Assembly: GCF_002964765.1 (NCBI RefSeq)
Contig: NZ_PQCF01000032.1
Span: 846,893-902,316, forward strand
Direction: 5' to 3'
Length of the DNA: 55,424 bases
Source of the DNA: Pseudoalteromonas sp. T1lg88
GTDB lineage: Bacteria; Pseudomonadota; Gammaproteobacteria; Enterobacterales; Alteromonadaceae
The translations under genes and the position numbers were made by a program. Below, piece after piece: positions 19,254 through 28,641 of this stretch (the first letter of the stretch is position 1; every line of letters starts with the position of its first letter). A model generated the notes under the pieces. It had not been told where the DNA came from and searched no databases. It worked only from the letters and a program-made list of their open reading frames with translations.

Positions 19254-19844
19254 TTATTGCTGGCCTTCATCGCCAATGCGACTTGCCAGGGCACTGTTTT
19301 GCCCCTTGTATTTGGCATCGGCGCGAGCGTTATAGGGCTTTTCCGCCGGGCTTGAAAGGGTTTCAAAGCTCAGCGCACCGATTTTCATATTCGGGCGCAG
19401 CGCCAGTGGCAGCTTGCCGGAATTATAGAACTCAAGCACGATATTGCCGCTCCAGCCCGGATCGATGCGGTGCGCGGTCACATGCACCATCAAACCCAAA
19501 CGGGCCAATGACGAGCGACCGTCGAGCCAGCCGACGATATCCGCCGGCAAGGTCACAGATTCATAGGTAATGGCCAAGGCCAGCTCGCCCGGGTGCAGGA
19601 AAAACGCATCGCCCTCTTTGATGACGATTTCATCGCTCATAATGGACTCCATCGCCGCGTTAAGCTGCTCTTTAGGGCCGCTTAAGTCTACATACGGCGC
19701 GCAGTGATCCTGAAACACGCGAAATTTATTACCCAAACGCAAATCGACGCTAACGCCTGAGATCATCTGCTCGTCGGGCTGCGGGGTGATCACGATGCGC
19801 TGATCGTTTAGGTATTCTTTTATATGGGTATCTGATAAACGCAT
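19254..19844 (-). CDS. dcd: dCTP deaminase
   Basis: dCTP deaminase of 196 residues (E. coli 193), converting dCTP to dUTP on the way to dTTP. The start [12 protein letters not shown] at 19844 matches the family N-terminus; longer in-frame starts lie inside apbC. Recognisable blocks are [32 protein letters not shown] with the catalytic Glu region, [27 protein letters not shown] and the C-terminal lid. The gene starts 2 bases after the apbC stop, so the pair forms an operon, as in other gammaproteobacteria. Confidence 0.96.
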   Translation of the reverse strand: MRLSDTHIKEYLNDQRIVITPQPDEQMISGVSVDLRLGNKFRVFQDHCAPYVDLSGPKEQLNAAMESIMSDEIVIKEGDAFFLHPGELALAITYESVTLPADIVGWLDGRSSLARLGLMVHVTAHRIDPGWSGNIVLEFYNSGKLPLALRPNMKIGALSFETLSSPAEKPYNARADAKYKGQNSALASRIGDEGQQ

Positions 19845-19846
19845 GG

Positions 19847-20932
19847 TTAGTCGTCCGTTATAATAATGTCTACGCCCTGCTGAGCGCCTTGTTGATAATA
19901 AAGCTGACTGGCGCATAGGCGCGCCGCCGCGGCAAAATAGGCCGCCATATCCTGATAGTCGTCGCTCAGGTCACCGCCTTGTTCGGAGCACTGACGAATT
20001 TCCATCGCCAGCGGTAATTGCGCCAAAATAGGCACACCATAGCGCTGGGATAGCTGTAGCGCACCGTCGGCGCCGAAAATATGGCTCGACTCGCCACAAT
20101 GGGGACATTGGAATTGACTCATGTTTTCCATCAAACCAATAATGGGCACGTTCACCTTATTGAACATGGCCACCCCTTTTTGCGCGTCGGCCAGGGCTAA
20201 ATCTTGGGGTGTGGTGATGATCACCGCTCCCGATGCCGGTACCTTTTGCGACATGGTCAGCTGAATATCGCCGGTACCCGGTGGCATATCGACAATCAGA
20301 TAATCCAGCTCGCCCCACTGGGTCTCATTCAACAGTTGTACCAGGGCCTGGGATGCCATGGGCCCGCGCCATACGGTGGCATCGTCCGGGTCTACTAAAA
20401 AGCCGATAGACTGGGCTTTAAGACCATGGGCTTCCATGGGCAGCAGGGTTTTCTCGTCTTTGGCCTGAGGTTTCTGACCTTGCAGACCCAGCAATAAGGG
20501 AATAGAAGGACCATAAATATCGGCGTCAAGGATGCCGACTCGGGCACCTTCATGGCGCAGTGCCATGGCCAAATTGACGGCACAGGTTGATTTACCCACA
20601 CCACCTTTGCCGGAGGCCACCATAATAATGTGTTTAATGTTGGCAAAACGCGGTTTTTCCGCCAACTGCACTTCAATTTCCACCTGTATCTGGCGGCTCA
20701 ATTGCTTGCTTAGAAAAGCACCGAGTTCCGGCGCTTCCTGGGCACAGGCGAAGGGCATAACAAGCCTGCATAAACCTTGCTCACTGCTGGCCTGTACCGC
20801 GGTCTCTGGCACCCCTACGGGAAAGGCGGCGCTACGATAGCGACCCAGATGTTGCCTATATTCTTCCTGCCATTGTGAACCCCGGCGTTTTGAAAACAAA
20901 GAGGGTTTTTTACCTGAGCCTAATCCAAACAT
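19847..20932 (-). CDS. apbC: Iron-sulfur cluster carrier ATPase ApbC (Mrp)
   Basis: P-loop ATPase of 361 residues in the Mrp/NBP35 family, which carries and transfers Fe-S clusters. It shows the deviant Walker [18 protein letters not shown], switch regions [10 protein letters not shown] and VDMPPGTGD, and the cluster-binding CxxC in [15 protein letters not shown]. The N-terminal DUF59-like region seen in some Mrp proteins is degenerate here. It diverges from metG, an arrangement conserved in E. coli (apbC-metG), and is followed directly by dcd. Confidence 0.95.
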   Translation of the reverse strand: MFGLGSGKKPSLFSKRRGSQWQEEYRQHLGRYRSAAFPVGVPETAVQASSEQGLCRLVMPFACAQEAPELGAFLSKQLSRQIQVEIEVQLAEKPRFANIKHIIMVASGKGGVGKSTCAVNLAMALRHEGARVGILDADIYGPSIPLLLGLQGQKPQAKDEKTLLPMEAHGLKAQSIGFLVDPDDATVWRGPMASQALVQLLNETQWGELDYLIVDMPPGTGDIQLTMSQKVPASGAVIITTPQDLALADAQKGVAMFNKVNVPIIGLMENMSQFQCPHCGESSHIFGADGALQLSQRYGVPILAQLPLAMEIRQCSEQGGDLSDDYQDMAAYFAAAARLCASQLYYQQGAQQGVDIIITDD

Positions 20933-21100
20933 AGTAACTGCATAAATAATTAAAGAAGCGTAATGAAATGTGCCGCCAAATTATGTAACATTCAGGGCAT
21001 TAACACCAGTCTATTCACCCTAGGCAACGAAACTTCATCGCGCTACAGCGCCTTGAGTCGATGATCTGGGTGAGCCTATCTGAGATGGAATAAGCACCTT

Positions 21101-23134
21101 ATGGCAAAGAGAAAAATTCTCATTACAAGCGCCCTGCCTTATGCAAACGGTCCTACACACCTGGGCCACATGCTTGAGTACATTCAAACCGATATTTGGG
21201 CTCGCTTTCAAAAGTCCCAAGGACATGAAACCTATTACGTCTGTGCGGACGATGCCCACGGCACGCCGATCATGCTTAACGCACAGAAGCAAGGGATCAG
21301 CCCTGAGGAAATGGTTGCCAAGGTTAGCGTTGAACGCCAACGTGACTTTGCCGATTTTAATATCGAGTTTGATAACTACCACAGCACCCACTCGGATGAG
21401 AATAAGGCGCTAAGCGAACTTATTTATAACCGCCTTAACGACGGTGGCTATATTAAAAAGCGCACCATCTCGCAGTTGTTCGACCCGGAAAAACAAATCT
21501 TCCTACCGGACCGCTTCGTAACCGGCACCTGCCCAAGCTGTGATGCAGAAGACCAAAACGGCGACAGCTGTGATGTCTGTGGCGCCACCTACTCGCCGAC
21601 CGAACTAAAATCACCACGCTCTGCGATGTCAGGCGCCACCCCTGTGCTGCGCGACTCAGAGCATTACTTCTTCGACCTGCCTGCTTTTGAAGGCATGCTT
21701 AAAGGTTGGCTGCATTCGGGCAGTATTCAAGAAGAAATGGCCAACAAGCTAGACGAGTGGTTTGCCGATGGCCTGCAGCAGTGGGATATCAGCCGCGACG
21801 CCCCTTATTTCGGTTTTGAAATCCCAGGCGCACCGGGTAAATACTTCTATGTGTGGTTGGACGCCCCTATCGGCTATATGGCCAGCTTTAAAAACCTGTG
21901 TGATAAAAACGGTATCGACTTTGATGCCTTTTGGCGCGAAGATTCCGACGCTGAGCTGTATCACTTTATCGGTAAAGACATTATTTACTTCCACAGCCTG
22001 TTTTGGCCGGCCATGCTTGAAGGCGCCGGTTTTAGAAAGCCGACCAATGTCTTCGCCCATGGTTTTGTAACCGTCAATGGCGCCAAGATGTCTAAGTCAA
22101 AAGGCACCTTTATTAAGGCTCGTACTTACTTGGATCACCTTGATCCCGAGTACTTGCGTTATTACTTTGCCGCGAAACTAAGCGGTGGCATTACCGATTT
22201 GGATTTAAACCTGGAAGATTTCGCCCAGCGCGTTAACTCAGATCTTGTCGGTAAGGTGGTCAATATCGCCAGCCGCTGTGCCGGTTTTATCACTAAAAAG
22301 TTCGATGGCAAGCTAAGTGACACCAATGCCGAGCCGGCCCTGTTGGCCGAGTTTGCGGCGGCCAAAGACACCATCGCCGAACACTATGAAAACCGTGAAT
22401 TCGGTCGTGCGGTACGCACCATTATGTCCCTGGCCGATAAAGCCAACCAATATATTGATGCACAAGCGCCTTGGGTTTTGGCTAAAAGCGAAGACACCGC
22501 GCAGCAAGCCCATGAGGTATGCAGCGTTGGCTTAAATCTGTTCCGTATCCTGATGACTTATTTGCGCCCAATTTTACCGGGCATGGCCGCCAATGTTAGC
22601 GACTTCTTAAACGATGAGCTGGCTTGGGATGGTGTCGATAAGCCGCTGCTAGGTCAGCCTATCAATAAATTTAAAGCGCTGATGCAGCGTGTTGAAATGG
22701 ATAAGGTTAATACCATGGTCGATGAATCGAAAGAAAGCCTGGCGCCACAAAGCCAAGCACTAGAGCAAGTAGCCGACAACGGCGAGTTGAAAAAAGATCC
22801 GCTGGCGGATGAGATCGAGTTTGATGACTTTGCCAAGGTAGACCTGCGCGTAGCCCTCATCGCCAATGCCGAGCATGTTGAAGGTGCCGATAAGCTGCTT
22901 AAGCTCACCCTGGATCTGGGTGGTCAGCAACGTCAGGTATTTTCCGGCATTAAATCTGCGTACAGCCCAGAGCAGCTGATTGGCAAACTAACTGTGATGG
23001 TTGCCAACCTGAAGCCGCGTAAGATGCGCTTTGGCCTTTCCGAGGGCATGGTGCTTGCGGCGGGCCCTGGCAAGGATGAAATTTATCTGCTGGAACCTCA
23101 TGACGGCGCCAAGCCAGGTATGCGAGTGATGTAA
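21101..23134 (+). CDS. metG: Methionyl-tRNA synthetase
   Basis: MetRS of 677 residues, equal to E. coli. The HIGH-type signature is [13 protein letters not shown], the zinc knuckle is [19 protein letters not shown], and the KMSKS loop is [11 protein letters not shown]. The anticodon-binding helical domain (about 390-545) is followed by a C-terminal EMAP/tRBD OB-fold (about 575-677, [20 protein letters not shown]). The enzyme charges initiator and elongator tRNA-Met. It is divergent from apbC and is closed by a strong terminator. Confidence 0.98.
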   Translation: MAKRKILITSALPYANGPTHLGHMLEYIQTDIWARFQKSQGHETYYVCADDAHGTPIMLNAQKQGISPEEMVAKVSVERQRDFADFNIEFDNYHSTHSDENKALSELIYNRLNDGGYIKKRTISQLFDPEKQIFLPDRFVTGTCPSCDAEDQNGDSCDVCGATYSPTELKSPRSAMSGATPVLRDSEHYFFDLPAFEGMLKGWLHSGSIQEEMANKLDEWFADGLQQWDISRDAPYFGFEIPGAPGKYFYVWLDAPIGYMASFKNLCDKNGIDFDAFWREDSDAELYHFIGKDIIYFHSLFWPAMLEGAGFRKPTNVFAHGFVTVNGAKMSKSKGTFIKARTYLDHLDPEYLRYYFAAKLSGGITDLDLNLEDFAQRVNSDLVGKVVNIASRCAGFITKKFDGKLSDTNAEPALLAEFAAAKDTIAEHYENREFGRAVRTIMSLADKANQYIDAQAPWVLAKSEDTAQQAHEVCSVGLNLFRILMTYLRPILPGMAANVSDFLNDELAWDGVDKPLLGQPINKFKALMQRVEMDKVNTMVDESKESLAPQSQALEQVADNGELKKDPLADEIEFDDFAKVDLRVALIANAEHVEGADKLLKLTLDLGGQQRQVFSGIKSAYSPEQLIGKLTVMVANLKPRKMRFGLSEGMVLAAGPGKDEIYLLEPHDGAKPGMRVM

Positions 23135-23160
23135 ACTCCTCACCAGTCAGTACAATGATT

Positions 23161-23190
23161 AAAGGCCAGCATAATGCTGGCCTTTTCTAT
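23161..23190. terminator. Terminator between metG and the oxidoreductase gene
   Basis: AAAGGCCAGCA / TGCTGGCCTTT, a perfect 11-bp stem with a 3-base loop, then TTCTATTT. It serves metG and, in the reverse sense, the convergent gene. Confidence 0.9.
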
Positions 23191-24155
23191 TTATGCACCA
23201 AGATCACCTTGCCTATATTAGCGTTTTGCGCCAAACGCTGATGGGCTTGCTCCGCATCCCTCCAAGGGTAAACCGAGTCGATCACAGGCGTTAACTCACC
23301 ACTGAGCATGCCCGCTTCGCACCTTTGATGCAGCTCCTTAACCAAAACCGTTTTATACTCGCTGCTGCGATTACGCAAAGTAGAGCCGATTATGGATGCA
23401 CGCTTTTGTAATACCCTGGCGATATCCAGTTGCTGACAATAACGCCCGCCGAGCATGGCTAAAATGACGATTTTGCCGTCCTGAGCCAAAACCTTAAGAT
23501 TGGCATTAAGGTAGTCACCGGCAACCGGATCTATCACCAAGTCGGCATTCAAACCCTCGGCGCGCATTTGTTCCCACCAATCGTTTTGACGATAGTTTAT
23601 CGCCACATCTGCACCAAGTTGCAAGCAAGCCTGGCGTTTTTGCTCATTACCCACAGTGACCACCACCTTGGCGCCAAAATACTTGGCCAACTTAATCGCA
23701 GCAGTGCCAACGCCACTGGCGCCACCATGAACCAAGAGGGTGTGCCCGGCGCCGAACCCAGGATACTGGCGCAGAGCATCATAGGCGGTTAAAAACACCT
23801 CACAGAAGCCCGCCCCTTCCAAGGCGCTAAAATTAGAAGGAAGCGTCAGACAGTGACCCTGATCCACGGCCACAAACTGACCATACCCGCCGCCAGCACA
23901 TAGCGCCATCACCTGTTGACCCAGCCATTTATTGTCGGCTCCTTCACCTAGGGCTACCACTTCACCACACACTTCTAAGCCTAAAGTGGGGCTGTCCCCG
24001 GGAGGTGGCGGATAATTACCCTGACGCTGCAATAAATCGGCGCGATTAACGCCCGCAGCACGCACTTTTATCAGTAATTGCTCTTTTTTTGCCTGAACCC
24101 TTGCTGACTCAACTATAACTAGCTGTTTATTTTCATTTAAATCAATTGTTAGCAT
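23187..24155 (-). CDS. NAD(P)H-quinone oxidoreductase, PIG3 family
   Basis: A 322-residue medium-chain reductase without zinc ligands, of the PIG3/quinone oxidoreductase group. The substrate domain has AAGVNRADLLQRQGNYPPPPGDSPTLGLEVCG, a PIG3 hallmark (shown in part as NRADLLQRQGNYPPPPG), and the Rossmann fold carries LLVHGGASGVGTAAIKLAK with the NADPH-binding glycines. DLVIDPVAGDYLNANL and QKRASIIGSTLRNRS follow as in the family. Such enzymes reduce small quinones. The gene stands alone, convergent with metG and divergent from the KfrA_N gene. Confidence 0.88.
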   Translation of the reverse strand: MLTIDLNENKQLVIVESARVQAKKEQLLIKVRAAGVNRADLLQRQGNYPPPPGDSPTLGLEVCGEVVALGEGADNKWLGQQVMALCAGGGYGQFVAVDQGHCLTLPSNFSALEGAGFCEVFLTAYDALRQYPGFGAGHTLLVHGGASGVGTAAIKLAKYFGAKVVVTVGNEQKRQACLQLGADVAINYRQNDWWEQMRAEGLNADLVIDPVAGDYLNANLKVLAQDGKIVILAMLGGRYCQQLDIARVLQKRASIIGSTLRNRSSEYKTVLVKELHQRCEAGMLSGELTPVIDSVYPWRDAEQAHQRLAQNANIGKVILVHK

Positions 24156-24233
24156 TGTGTAATACCAAATTGTCGTAGTATGATTGAGGTAGTACCTGTT
24201 AGGATAGAACTACAACTAAAATAGTAATTATGA

Positions 24234-24287
24234 GCCGCTGCTGAGAAATTAACTAGAATATTTTTATTAGAATTTCTGATCAGCCGC
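24234..24287. promoter_or_regulatory. Long inverted repeat upstream of the KfrA_N gene
   Basis: Arms GCCGCTGCTGAGAAATT (24234-24250) and AATTTCTGATCAGCCGC (24271-24287) are inverted with a few mismatches (AGAAATT/AATTTCT is perfect) around an AT-rich 20-base centre. It ends 43 bases before the start codon and could be the autoregulatory operator, as plasmid KfrA proteins bind repeats in their own promoters. Confidence 0.5.
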
Positions 24288-24297
24288 AGTTTTAATG

Positions 24298-24326
24298 CTA
24301 TCCTAAAAAATCTGCTGGGAGGATAG
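24298..24326 (+). promoter_or_regulatory. Inverted repeat covering the ribosome-binding site of the KfrA_N gene
   Basis: CTATCCT (24298-24304) and AGGATAG (24320-24326) are perfect 7-bp complements; the right arm overlaps the Shine-Dalgarno GGGAGG. Pairing in mRNA would limit translation. Confidence 0.4.
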
Positions 24327-24330
24327 ATTG

Positions 24331-25572
24331 ATGACTCAATATAATGAAATTAAAACCGTTTGTGATGAGTTACATCGCGCCGGTACGCCAATCACACTGG
24401 AAGTTTTATTACAACGTGTTAACGGAGAACGCTCTAGCGTGCTTGAACATTACCGCCAATGGCGCAGCGAAGACCGCTCCGCTCGTCCACAAGATACAGA
24501 GCAGCCAGTCAAGGTAAGCGATATGGAAGTTGAGTTTTCAGAACAATTTGTGCAAGCCTTCAGGGCACAGTCTCAGGCTTTTGCCAATGCCCAGCTCGCC
24601 CCGGTACAGGCACGGCTAGAAGAAATGGTTCAGGCCGAGCAACTCGCAGTGCAAAGCCTGGATAACTTGCAGCAGCAATATCAGAAGCTATCCCAGCAAA
24701 ATGAAGAATTAAATGACAAGATTGCCGCTCGTCAGGAGCAAATTGATACGCAAGCTGCCGAATTAGAGCAGCATAAAAATCAATTGGCCGGCGTTGAACA
24801 GCAACTTGAAGAAGCCCAGTCAGAAAACGAACAAAAAATTGCGACTCTGAAACAGCGTATCGATAACTTCGATAATGATTATGCGGCCCTTGCCCAAGAG
24901 CGTGATGAATTGCTGCAGCAACGTGACGAGCTTGCGCATAAGCACAACCAGCTAGAGCAGGAAAAATCTGATATCGACGTGCAAATCGAACGTTTGCAAC
25001 AGCAGTTAGAAGAGCAACAGCCTTTAGTTGAGCGCATGAAGACTGAAAACAGCATGCTCAAAGAGCAAAGCGCCATTGCCGCCAAGCACCAAGAGAGCCA
25101 GCGCGAAGACATTCGTCAGCTGCGTGAGCAAAACAAGGCGCAAACTCAAGAGCTGCAAGAACTTAAAGAAACCCATACACAAGCCCAGCAGGACAATGAA
25201 AAACTGCATGAGCAGGTGCGTTTCTTAAAGAATAACTCGGCGTCCACCATTGAGCGTTTGACCGCCAGTAACGATCAATTCCAGCAAAAGATCAAAGAGC
25301 TTGAAGATCGCCTAGCGAATAAAGACTCTGAAGCTCAGGGTATTATTGATGAGAATAAACGCCTAGGCGAACAAATCACCTTCTTGAAGCAAAATTCAAC
25401 TTCAACGCTGGAGCGCTTGTCTAAAAGTGCTACCCTGGCGCAAAGCCGTCTTAGCGAGTTGGAATCAAGCCTGGCTGAAACCCATGCCGAGCTTGAGCGT
25501 TTGCGTTCGGAGGACGACGAAGAAGCAAAAAAGTACATGGGTGATGGCATGAGCTCAGCCCAAAGAGCATAA
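24331..25572 (+). CDS. KfrA_N-type DNA-binding coiled-coil protein
   Basis: A 413-residue protein with an N-terminal KfrA-like DNA-binding domain (about 1-60: EIKTVCDELHRAGTPITLEV, then a recognition-helix segment with GERSSVLEHYRQWR) and an uninterrupted Gln/Glu-rich coiled coil from about 70 to 400. Two copies of a segment of the form EQVRFLKNNSASTIERL start at residues 294 and 347, an internal duplication. Plasmid KfrA proteins bind DNA, repress their own genes and act with partitioning systems; this copy is chromosomal among housekeeping genes. The ATG at 24331 is favoured over a TTG one codon earlier by the GGGAGG spacing. It is monocistronic with its own terminator. Confidence 0.8.
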   Translation: MTQYNEIKTVCDELHRAGTPITLEVLLQRVNGERSSVLEHYRQWRSEDRSARPQDTEQPVKVSDMEVEFSEQFVQAFRAQSQAFANAQLAPVQARLEEMVQAEQLAVQSLDNLQQQYQKLSQQNEELNDKIAARQEQIDTQAAELEQHKNQLAGVEQQLEEAQSENEQKIATLKQRIDNFDNDYAALAQERDELLQQRDELAHKHNQLEQEKSDIDVQIERLQQQLEEQQPLVERMKTENSMLKEQSAIAAKHQESQREDIRQLREQNKAQTQELQELKETHTQAQQDNEKLHEQVRFLKNNSASTIERLTASNDQFQQKIKELEDRLANKDSEAQGIIDENKRLGEQITFLKQNSTSTLERLSKSATLAQSRLSELESSLAETHAELERLRSEDDEEAKKYMGDGMSSAQRA

Positions 25573-25577
25573 AGACT

Positions 25578-25603
25578 AAGGCGCCGAGTAGGCGCCTTTT
25601 AAC
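25578..25603 (+). terminator. Rho-independent terminator after the KfrA_N gene
   Basis: AAGGCGCC, loop GAGTA, GGCGCCTT then TTAA; a perfect 8-bp GC-rich stem with short T tract. Confidence 0.85.
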
Positions 25604-25782
25604 TAATTATGCCCTCTGCCATCACCGCAACTTTTCTCCCCTTACTTCCTTTTTCTGCTATTCCAAGCAGCGGCGAATAATCACTATCAGCAATGAAAAT
25701 ACCTTAAGCCGTTGCTGTGGTTAGCTTTATTCCAGCAGCTAGGATAGAGTATTAGGTACCTCTATTTTTTTGTGTCTATAGC

Positions 25783-26715
25783 ATGAACTTACGTCAGGTC
25801 GATCTCAATCTGTTGGTGTATTTGCATATCCTTATCGAGGAGCGCAGCGTCTCTGCGGCAGCAAACCGGCTGGCACTGACACAAAGTGCCATGAGTAACG
25901 CCCTGAAACGGCTGCGCGATCTGTTTGGCGACCCTTTATTGGTTCGCAGTGGCAGTGTCATGATGTGCACCGAAAAAGCCCTGGCTTTGCAGCCCCAGTT
26001 AGAACACTTTCTGACCCTGGCGCAGGCTATCACCACACAAGAACAAGACTTTGACCCAAGCAGCAGCGAACATACCTTTCGCATTATGGCCAATGAGTTT
26101 TTGGTGGCTTCCTTGCTCGTGCCCTTTATTAGCGAGGTGCTCAGTGCCTATCAGGGCATTAATATCGACCTCATTAACCCCAGCGATGTCACCCTCAGTG
26201 AGCTTGAGCATGGTCAGGTCGATATCGCCATCGATCGCTTTACCCGTATGCCCGCCTCATTTCATCAGGCCACCCTGTGGCGGGATAACTATTGCTGCCT
26301 GAGTGCACAGCAGCACCCGCTGCAACAACGTCTGGATCTTGAAACCTATCTGGCCAGCCCGCATGTCTGGCTTAACCGCAGCGGTTTTGGTCCAGAGCCG
26401 ATGATAAAAAACCGCGAGCCGCAAAAATTAGGCTGGGTTGATCAAGCCCTGGTGCAACTGGGCGAGCGTCGCAATATTCGCGTCTACGCCCGCCATCACA
26501 GCCTGATCCCCTCACTCTGTGCTAACTCGCAGCTGATAGCCACCCTGCCGAGACGCTTAGCGGAGCATATTATCGCCACCAGCAACGCGCCTTTGGCCCT
26601 GTGCGCCGTACCCTTCCCCATAGTCCCCATTGGCGTATCCATGCTCTGGAGCCCATTGGTGCACCATAGCCCGGCCCATATTTGGCTAAGACAACAATTG
26701 CAGCGGTACACCTAA
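25783..26715 (+). CDS. LysR-family transcriptional regulator
   Basis: A 310-residue LysR-type regulator. The winged HTH is at residues 1-65 (RQVDLNLLVYLHILIEERSVSAAANRLALTQSAMSNALKRLR, seen in the pattern SVSAAANRLALTQSAMSNAL), the linker helix follows, and the periplasmic-binding-like effector domain begins near residue 95 (FRIMANEFLVASLLVPF). The N-terminus DLNLLVYL and the FGDPLLVRS loop are those of the NodD/NahR-like branch. Its effector and targets cannot be read from the sequence, and no catabolic gene is adjacent. It is preceded by a 210-base intergenic region and may be autoregulated. Confidence 0.9.
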   Translation: MNLRQVDLNLLVYLHILIEERSVSAAANRLALTQSAMSNALKRLRDLFGDPLLVRSGSVMMCTEKALALQPQLEHFLTLAQAITTQEQDFDPSSSEHTFRIMANEFLVASLLVPFISEVLSAYQGINIDLINPSDVTLSELEHGQVDIAIDRFTRMPASFHQATLWRDNYCCLSAQQHPLQQRLDLETYLASPHVWLNRSGFGPEPMIKNREPQKLGWVDQALVQLGERRNIRVYARHHSLIPSLCANSQLIATLPRRLAEHIIATSNAPLALCAVPFPIVPIGVSMLWSPLVHHSPAHIWLRQQLQRYT

Positions 26716-26830
26716 GACTCAAACAGACAATTTACAGCATCAATACCAAAAATCGATATCATCCATTTCATTAATAGAGTGTTTGGCCCTAAGGTAAATA
26801 TATAGCAACAACAAGCCGATGGAGGCACCC

Positions 26831-27220
26831 ATGCTAAGACGCCAATACAAACACTACGACTGCATTCATATTAATACCGAATTAGATCTATTTATTCGCA
26901 CTCAGCTGCAAGCCTGTGCTTCGCCCATGAACCTTGAAGAATTTTATCAAGCCTTGGCACAGCTTAACGATGAGTTTGGTGGCCGCTGCCGCGCCTGTGG
27001 CGACAACAGTGTGACCTTGGATGCGCTACGCGAGCACTACCCGAATGCCGCCAGTGTCAACAACACACAAGCAGATATTCTTGATGAAAACAACTGCCCC
27101 ATTCCGGTCTCCATGCTGTTTATCCTGCTTGATGAACTTGGTCTGGCACCGCGATTAGGCAGCAAGGACGCCGCCCGCATACGTGCTCGCCAATTGCTCC
27201 AAGGTGCGATTGCCGCTTAA
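26831..27220 (+). CDS. Conserved-looking protein of unknown function
   Basis: I do not recognise this 129-residue protein. It starts at the ATG 5 bases after a strong GGAGG (an ATG 12 bases upstream overlaps that site and is less likely). It is soluble, mildly acidic, with a helix-rich N-terminus (INTELDLFIRTQL), a CRACG pair of cysteines near residue 55 that could bind metal or form a disulfide, and a C-terminal helical region ending in RARQLLQGAIAA. Codon use looks like its neighbours. It lies between a LysR gene and a convergent dehydrogenase gene and shares no operon with either. Confidence 0.6.
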   Translation: MLRRQYKHYDCIHINTELDLFIRTQLQACASPMNLEEFYQALAQLNDEFGGRCRACGDNSVTLDALREHYPNAASVNNTQADILDENNCPIPVSMLFILLDELGLAPRLGSKDAARIRARQLLQGAIAA

Positions 27221-27221
27221 C

Positions 27222-27259
27222 AAAAACAACCAAGGCTTTGTTTAGCATGGCAAGGCCTT
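27222..27259 (-). terminator. Terminator of the isocitrate dehydrogenase-like gene
   Basis: AAGGCCTTG and CAAAGCCTT (leftward) form a 9-bp stem with one G-U pair that overlaps the stop codon region, followed by GGTTGTTTTTG. Confidence 0.6.
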
Positions 27260-28432
27260 AATTATGGCGGCGATCACCTCTTTTGTGGGTACGCCCTGCT
27301 CGAGACTACTGCGCGTATCAAGTTGAAACAGCTGTTCATGGCTGGCAACCACCTCAGTTAAAGCGGCAAACAGGCTTGATGCCGCCACGTCCAACTGCAA
27401 GTGCTCTAACATCAAGACCGCCGCCCAAACACTGGCACAGGGATTGGCCAGGCCGCTACCGGCAATACGCCGAAACGGCCCGTGACTGGGCTCAAACAAG
27501 GCCAGCTCCTGGTTGCAATTGACGCTCGGGATGATCCCCACGCCACCGACCAGGGACGCAGCTAAATCAGCGATAAGATCTCCTGCCAGGTTATTGCACA
27601 CCATCACATCAAAACTGCCAGCCTGCTGCGGCAGTCGCTGCATCACCTGATCCAACATCATCTGCTCAACCTGTATCTGAGTGCCATCGGCACCGGGCAA
27701 AAGATAGTGCTGCTGACAATCACTTACTGTCAGTTGATAGTCTTTACGCAGGTAATCGAGCGCCCAGCGTTGGAATTGGCCTTCGGTGAGCTGCCAGGCA
27801 TTACTTTTATGTACCAAGGTGATTTTTTTACGCCGCTGGCTAATGGCATAGTCGGCGGCTTGTTTTATCAGCCGCTCGGTGGCCGCTTGTGAGCAGTTTT
27901 TAATGGCCAGAGCGCAGTTATCGACAAAGCGTAGCCTATGGTAGCCAAGCTCCTGCTCCAATACCTCAATCAAACGTGCTGCATCCGGGCTATTGGCTGC
28001 CAGCTCGATACTGGCAAAGCTATCTTCACTGCATTCGCGAAAAACCACCAAATCTATGCCGTCGGGATTTTTGAGCGGCGAAGGTAAACCGGGTAAGGCC
28101 TTGATCTCCCGCATATTGCAAAACAGATCCAGCTCTTCACGCAGGGCAATGTTAAGCGAGCGAAAACCACCGCCAATGGCACTACTCATGGGCCCTTTCA
28201 ATGCTACCTTAAGGTCACGCAGCGCTGATATGGTGGCCTGTGGGAACCATTCACCATCCCCCTCTCGGGCCGCCTGCTCGCCAAGTAATAATGGCTGCCA
28301 GCTAATTATCTGTCTGCCGTCATAACAGCGCTCGAGTACAAGATCCACTAACCCTCGTACCAAGGGCATCACATCGGGGCCTATGCCATCACCATCTATA
28401 TAGGCGACCGCTAAACTTTGCTGCTGGGTCAT
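27242..28432 (-). CDS. Isocitrate/isopropylmalate dehydrogenase family protein (Icd paralogue)
   Basis: The 396-residue product is a beta-decarboxylating dehydrogenase closest to NADP isocitrate dehydrogenase (IDGDGIGPDV, KGPMSSAIGGGFRSLNIALR, LPSPLKNPDGIDLVVFRE). The substrate Ser and Arg of RSLNIALREELDL, the catalytic Lys in LVHKSNAW and the metal Asp in NLAGDLIADLAA are kept. The catalytic Tyr 160 of E. coli Icd is Phe here (SEDSFASIE), and the NADP-specifying Lys-Tyr pair is Arg-Ile (FRRIAG). Activity may therefore be altered or aimed at another 2-hydroxyacid. The ATG at 28432 follows AGGAG; a GTG 18 bases upstream is less likely. It stands alone, leftward. Confidence 0.85.
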   Translation of the reverse strand: MTQQQSLAVAYIDGDGIGPDVMPLVRGLVDLVLERCYDGRQIISWQPLLLGEQAAREGDGEWFPQATISALRDLKVALKGPMSSAIGGGFRSLNIALREELDLFCNMREIKALPGLPSPLKNPDGIDLVVFRECSEDSFASIELAANSPDAARLIEVLEQELGYHRLRFVDNCALAIKNCSQAATERLIKQAADYAISQRRKKITLVHKSNAWQLTEGQFQRWALDYLRKDYQLTVSDCQQHYLLPGADGTQIQVEQMMLDQVMQRLPQQAGSFDVMVCNNLAGDLIADLAASLVGGVGIIPSVNCNQELALFEPSHGPFRRIAGSGLANPCASVWAAVLMLEHLQLDVAASSLFAALTEVVASHEQLFQLDTRSSLEQGVPTKEVIAAIIKALPC

Positions 28433-28641
28433 AAGGGCGCTCCTGGTCACTTTTTTTAAGTTATACCAAGGTCTTAGTTACTTGGCTAATTTCGGGCTAG
28501 CGTATTGATTATTCATCATATTAATAGCCAGGCAGGAGGTTATAGCTGGGCCTAACATTTACATTTTTATATATATTTCATGGGTCTAAAATTATAGCGG
28601 TGCTAGACTCAAAAGGTTGATTAGTATTAGCGGTAACTTGT

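Noticed and set aside
24150..24230. A further copy of the first MITE-like element, starting at TAATACCAAATT
   Set aside because: Only the first few bases match; the inverted partner and central hairpin are missing.
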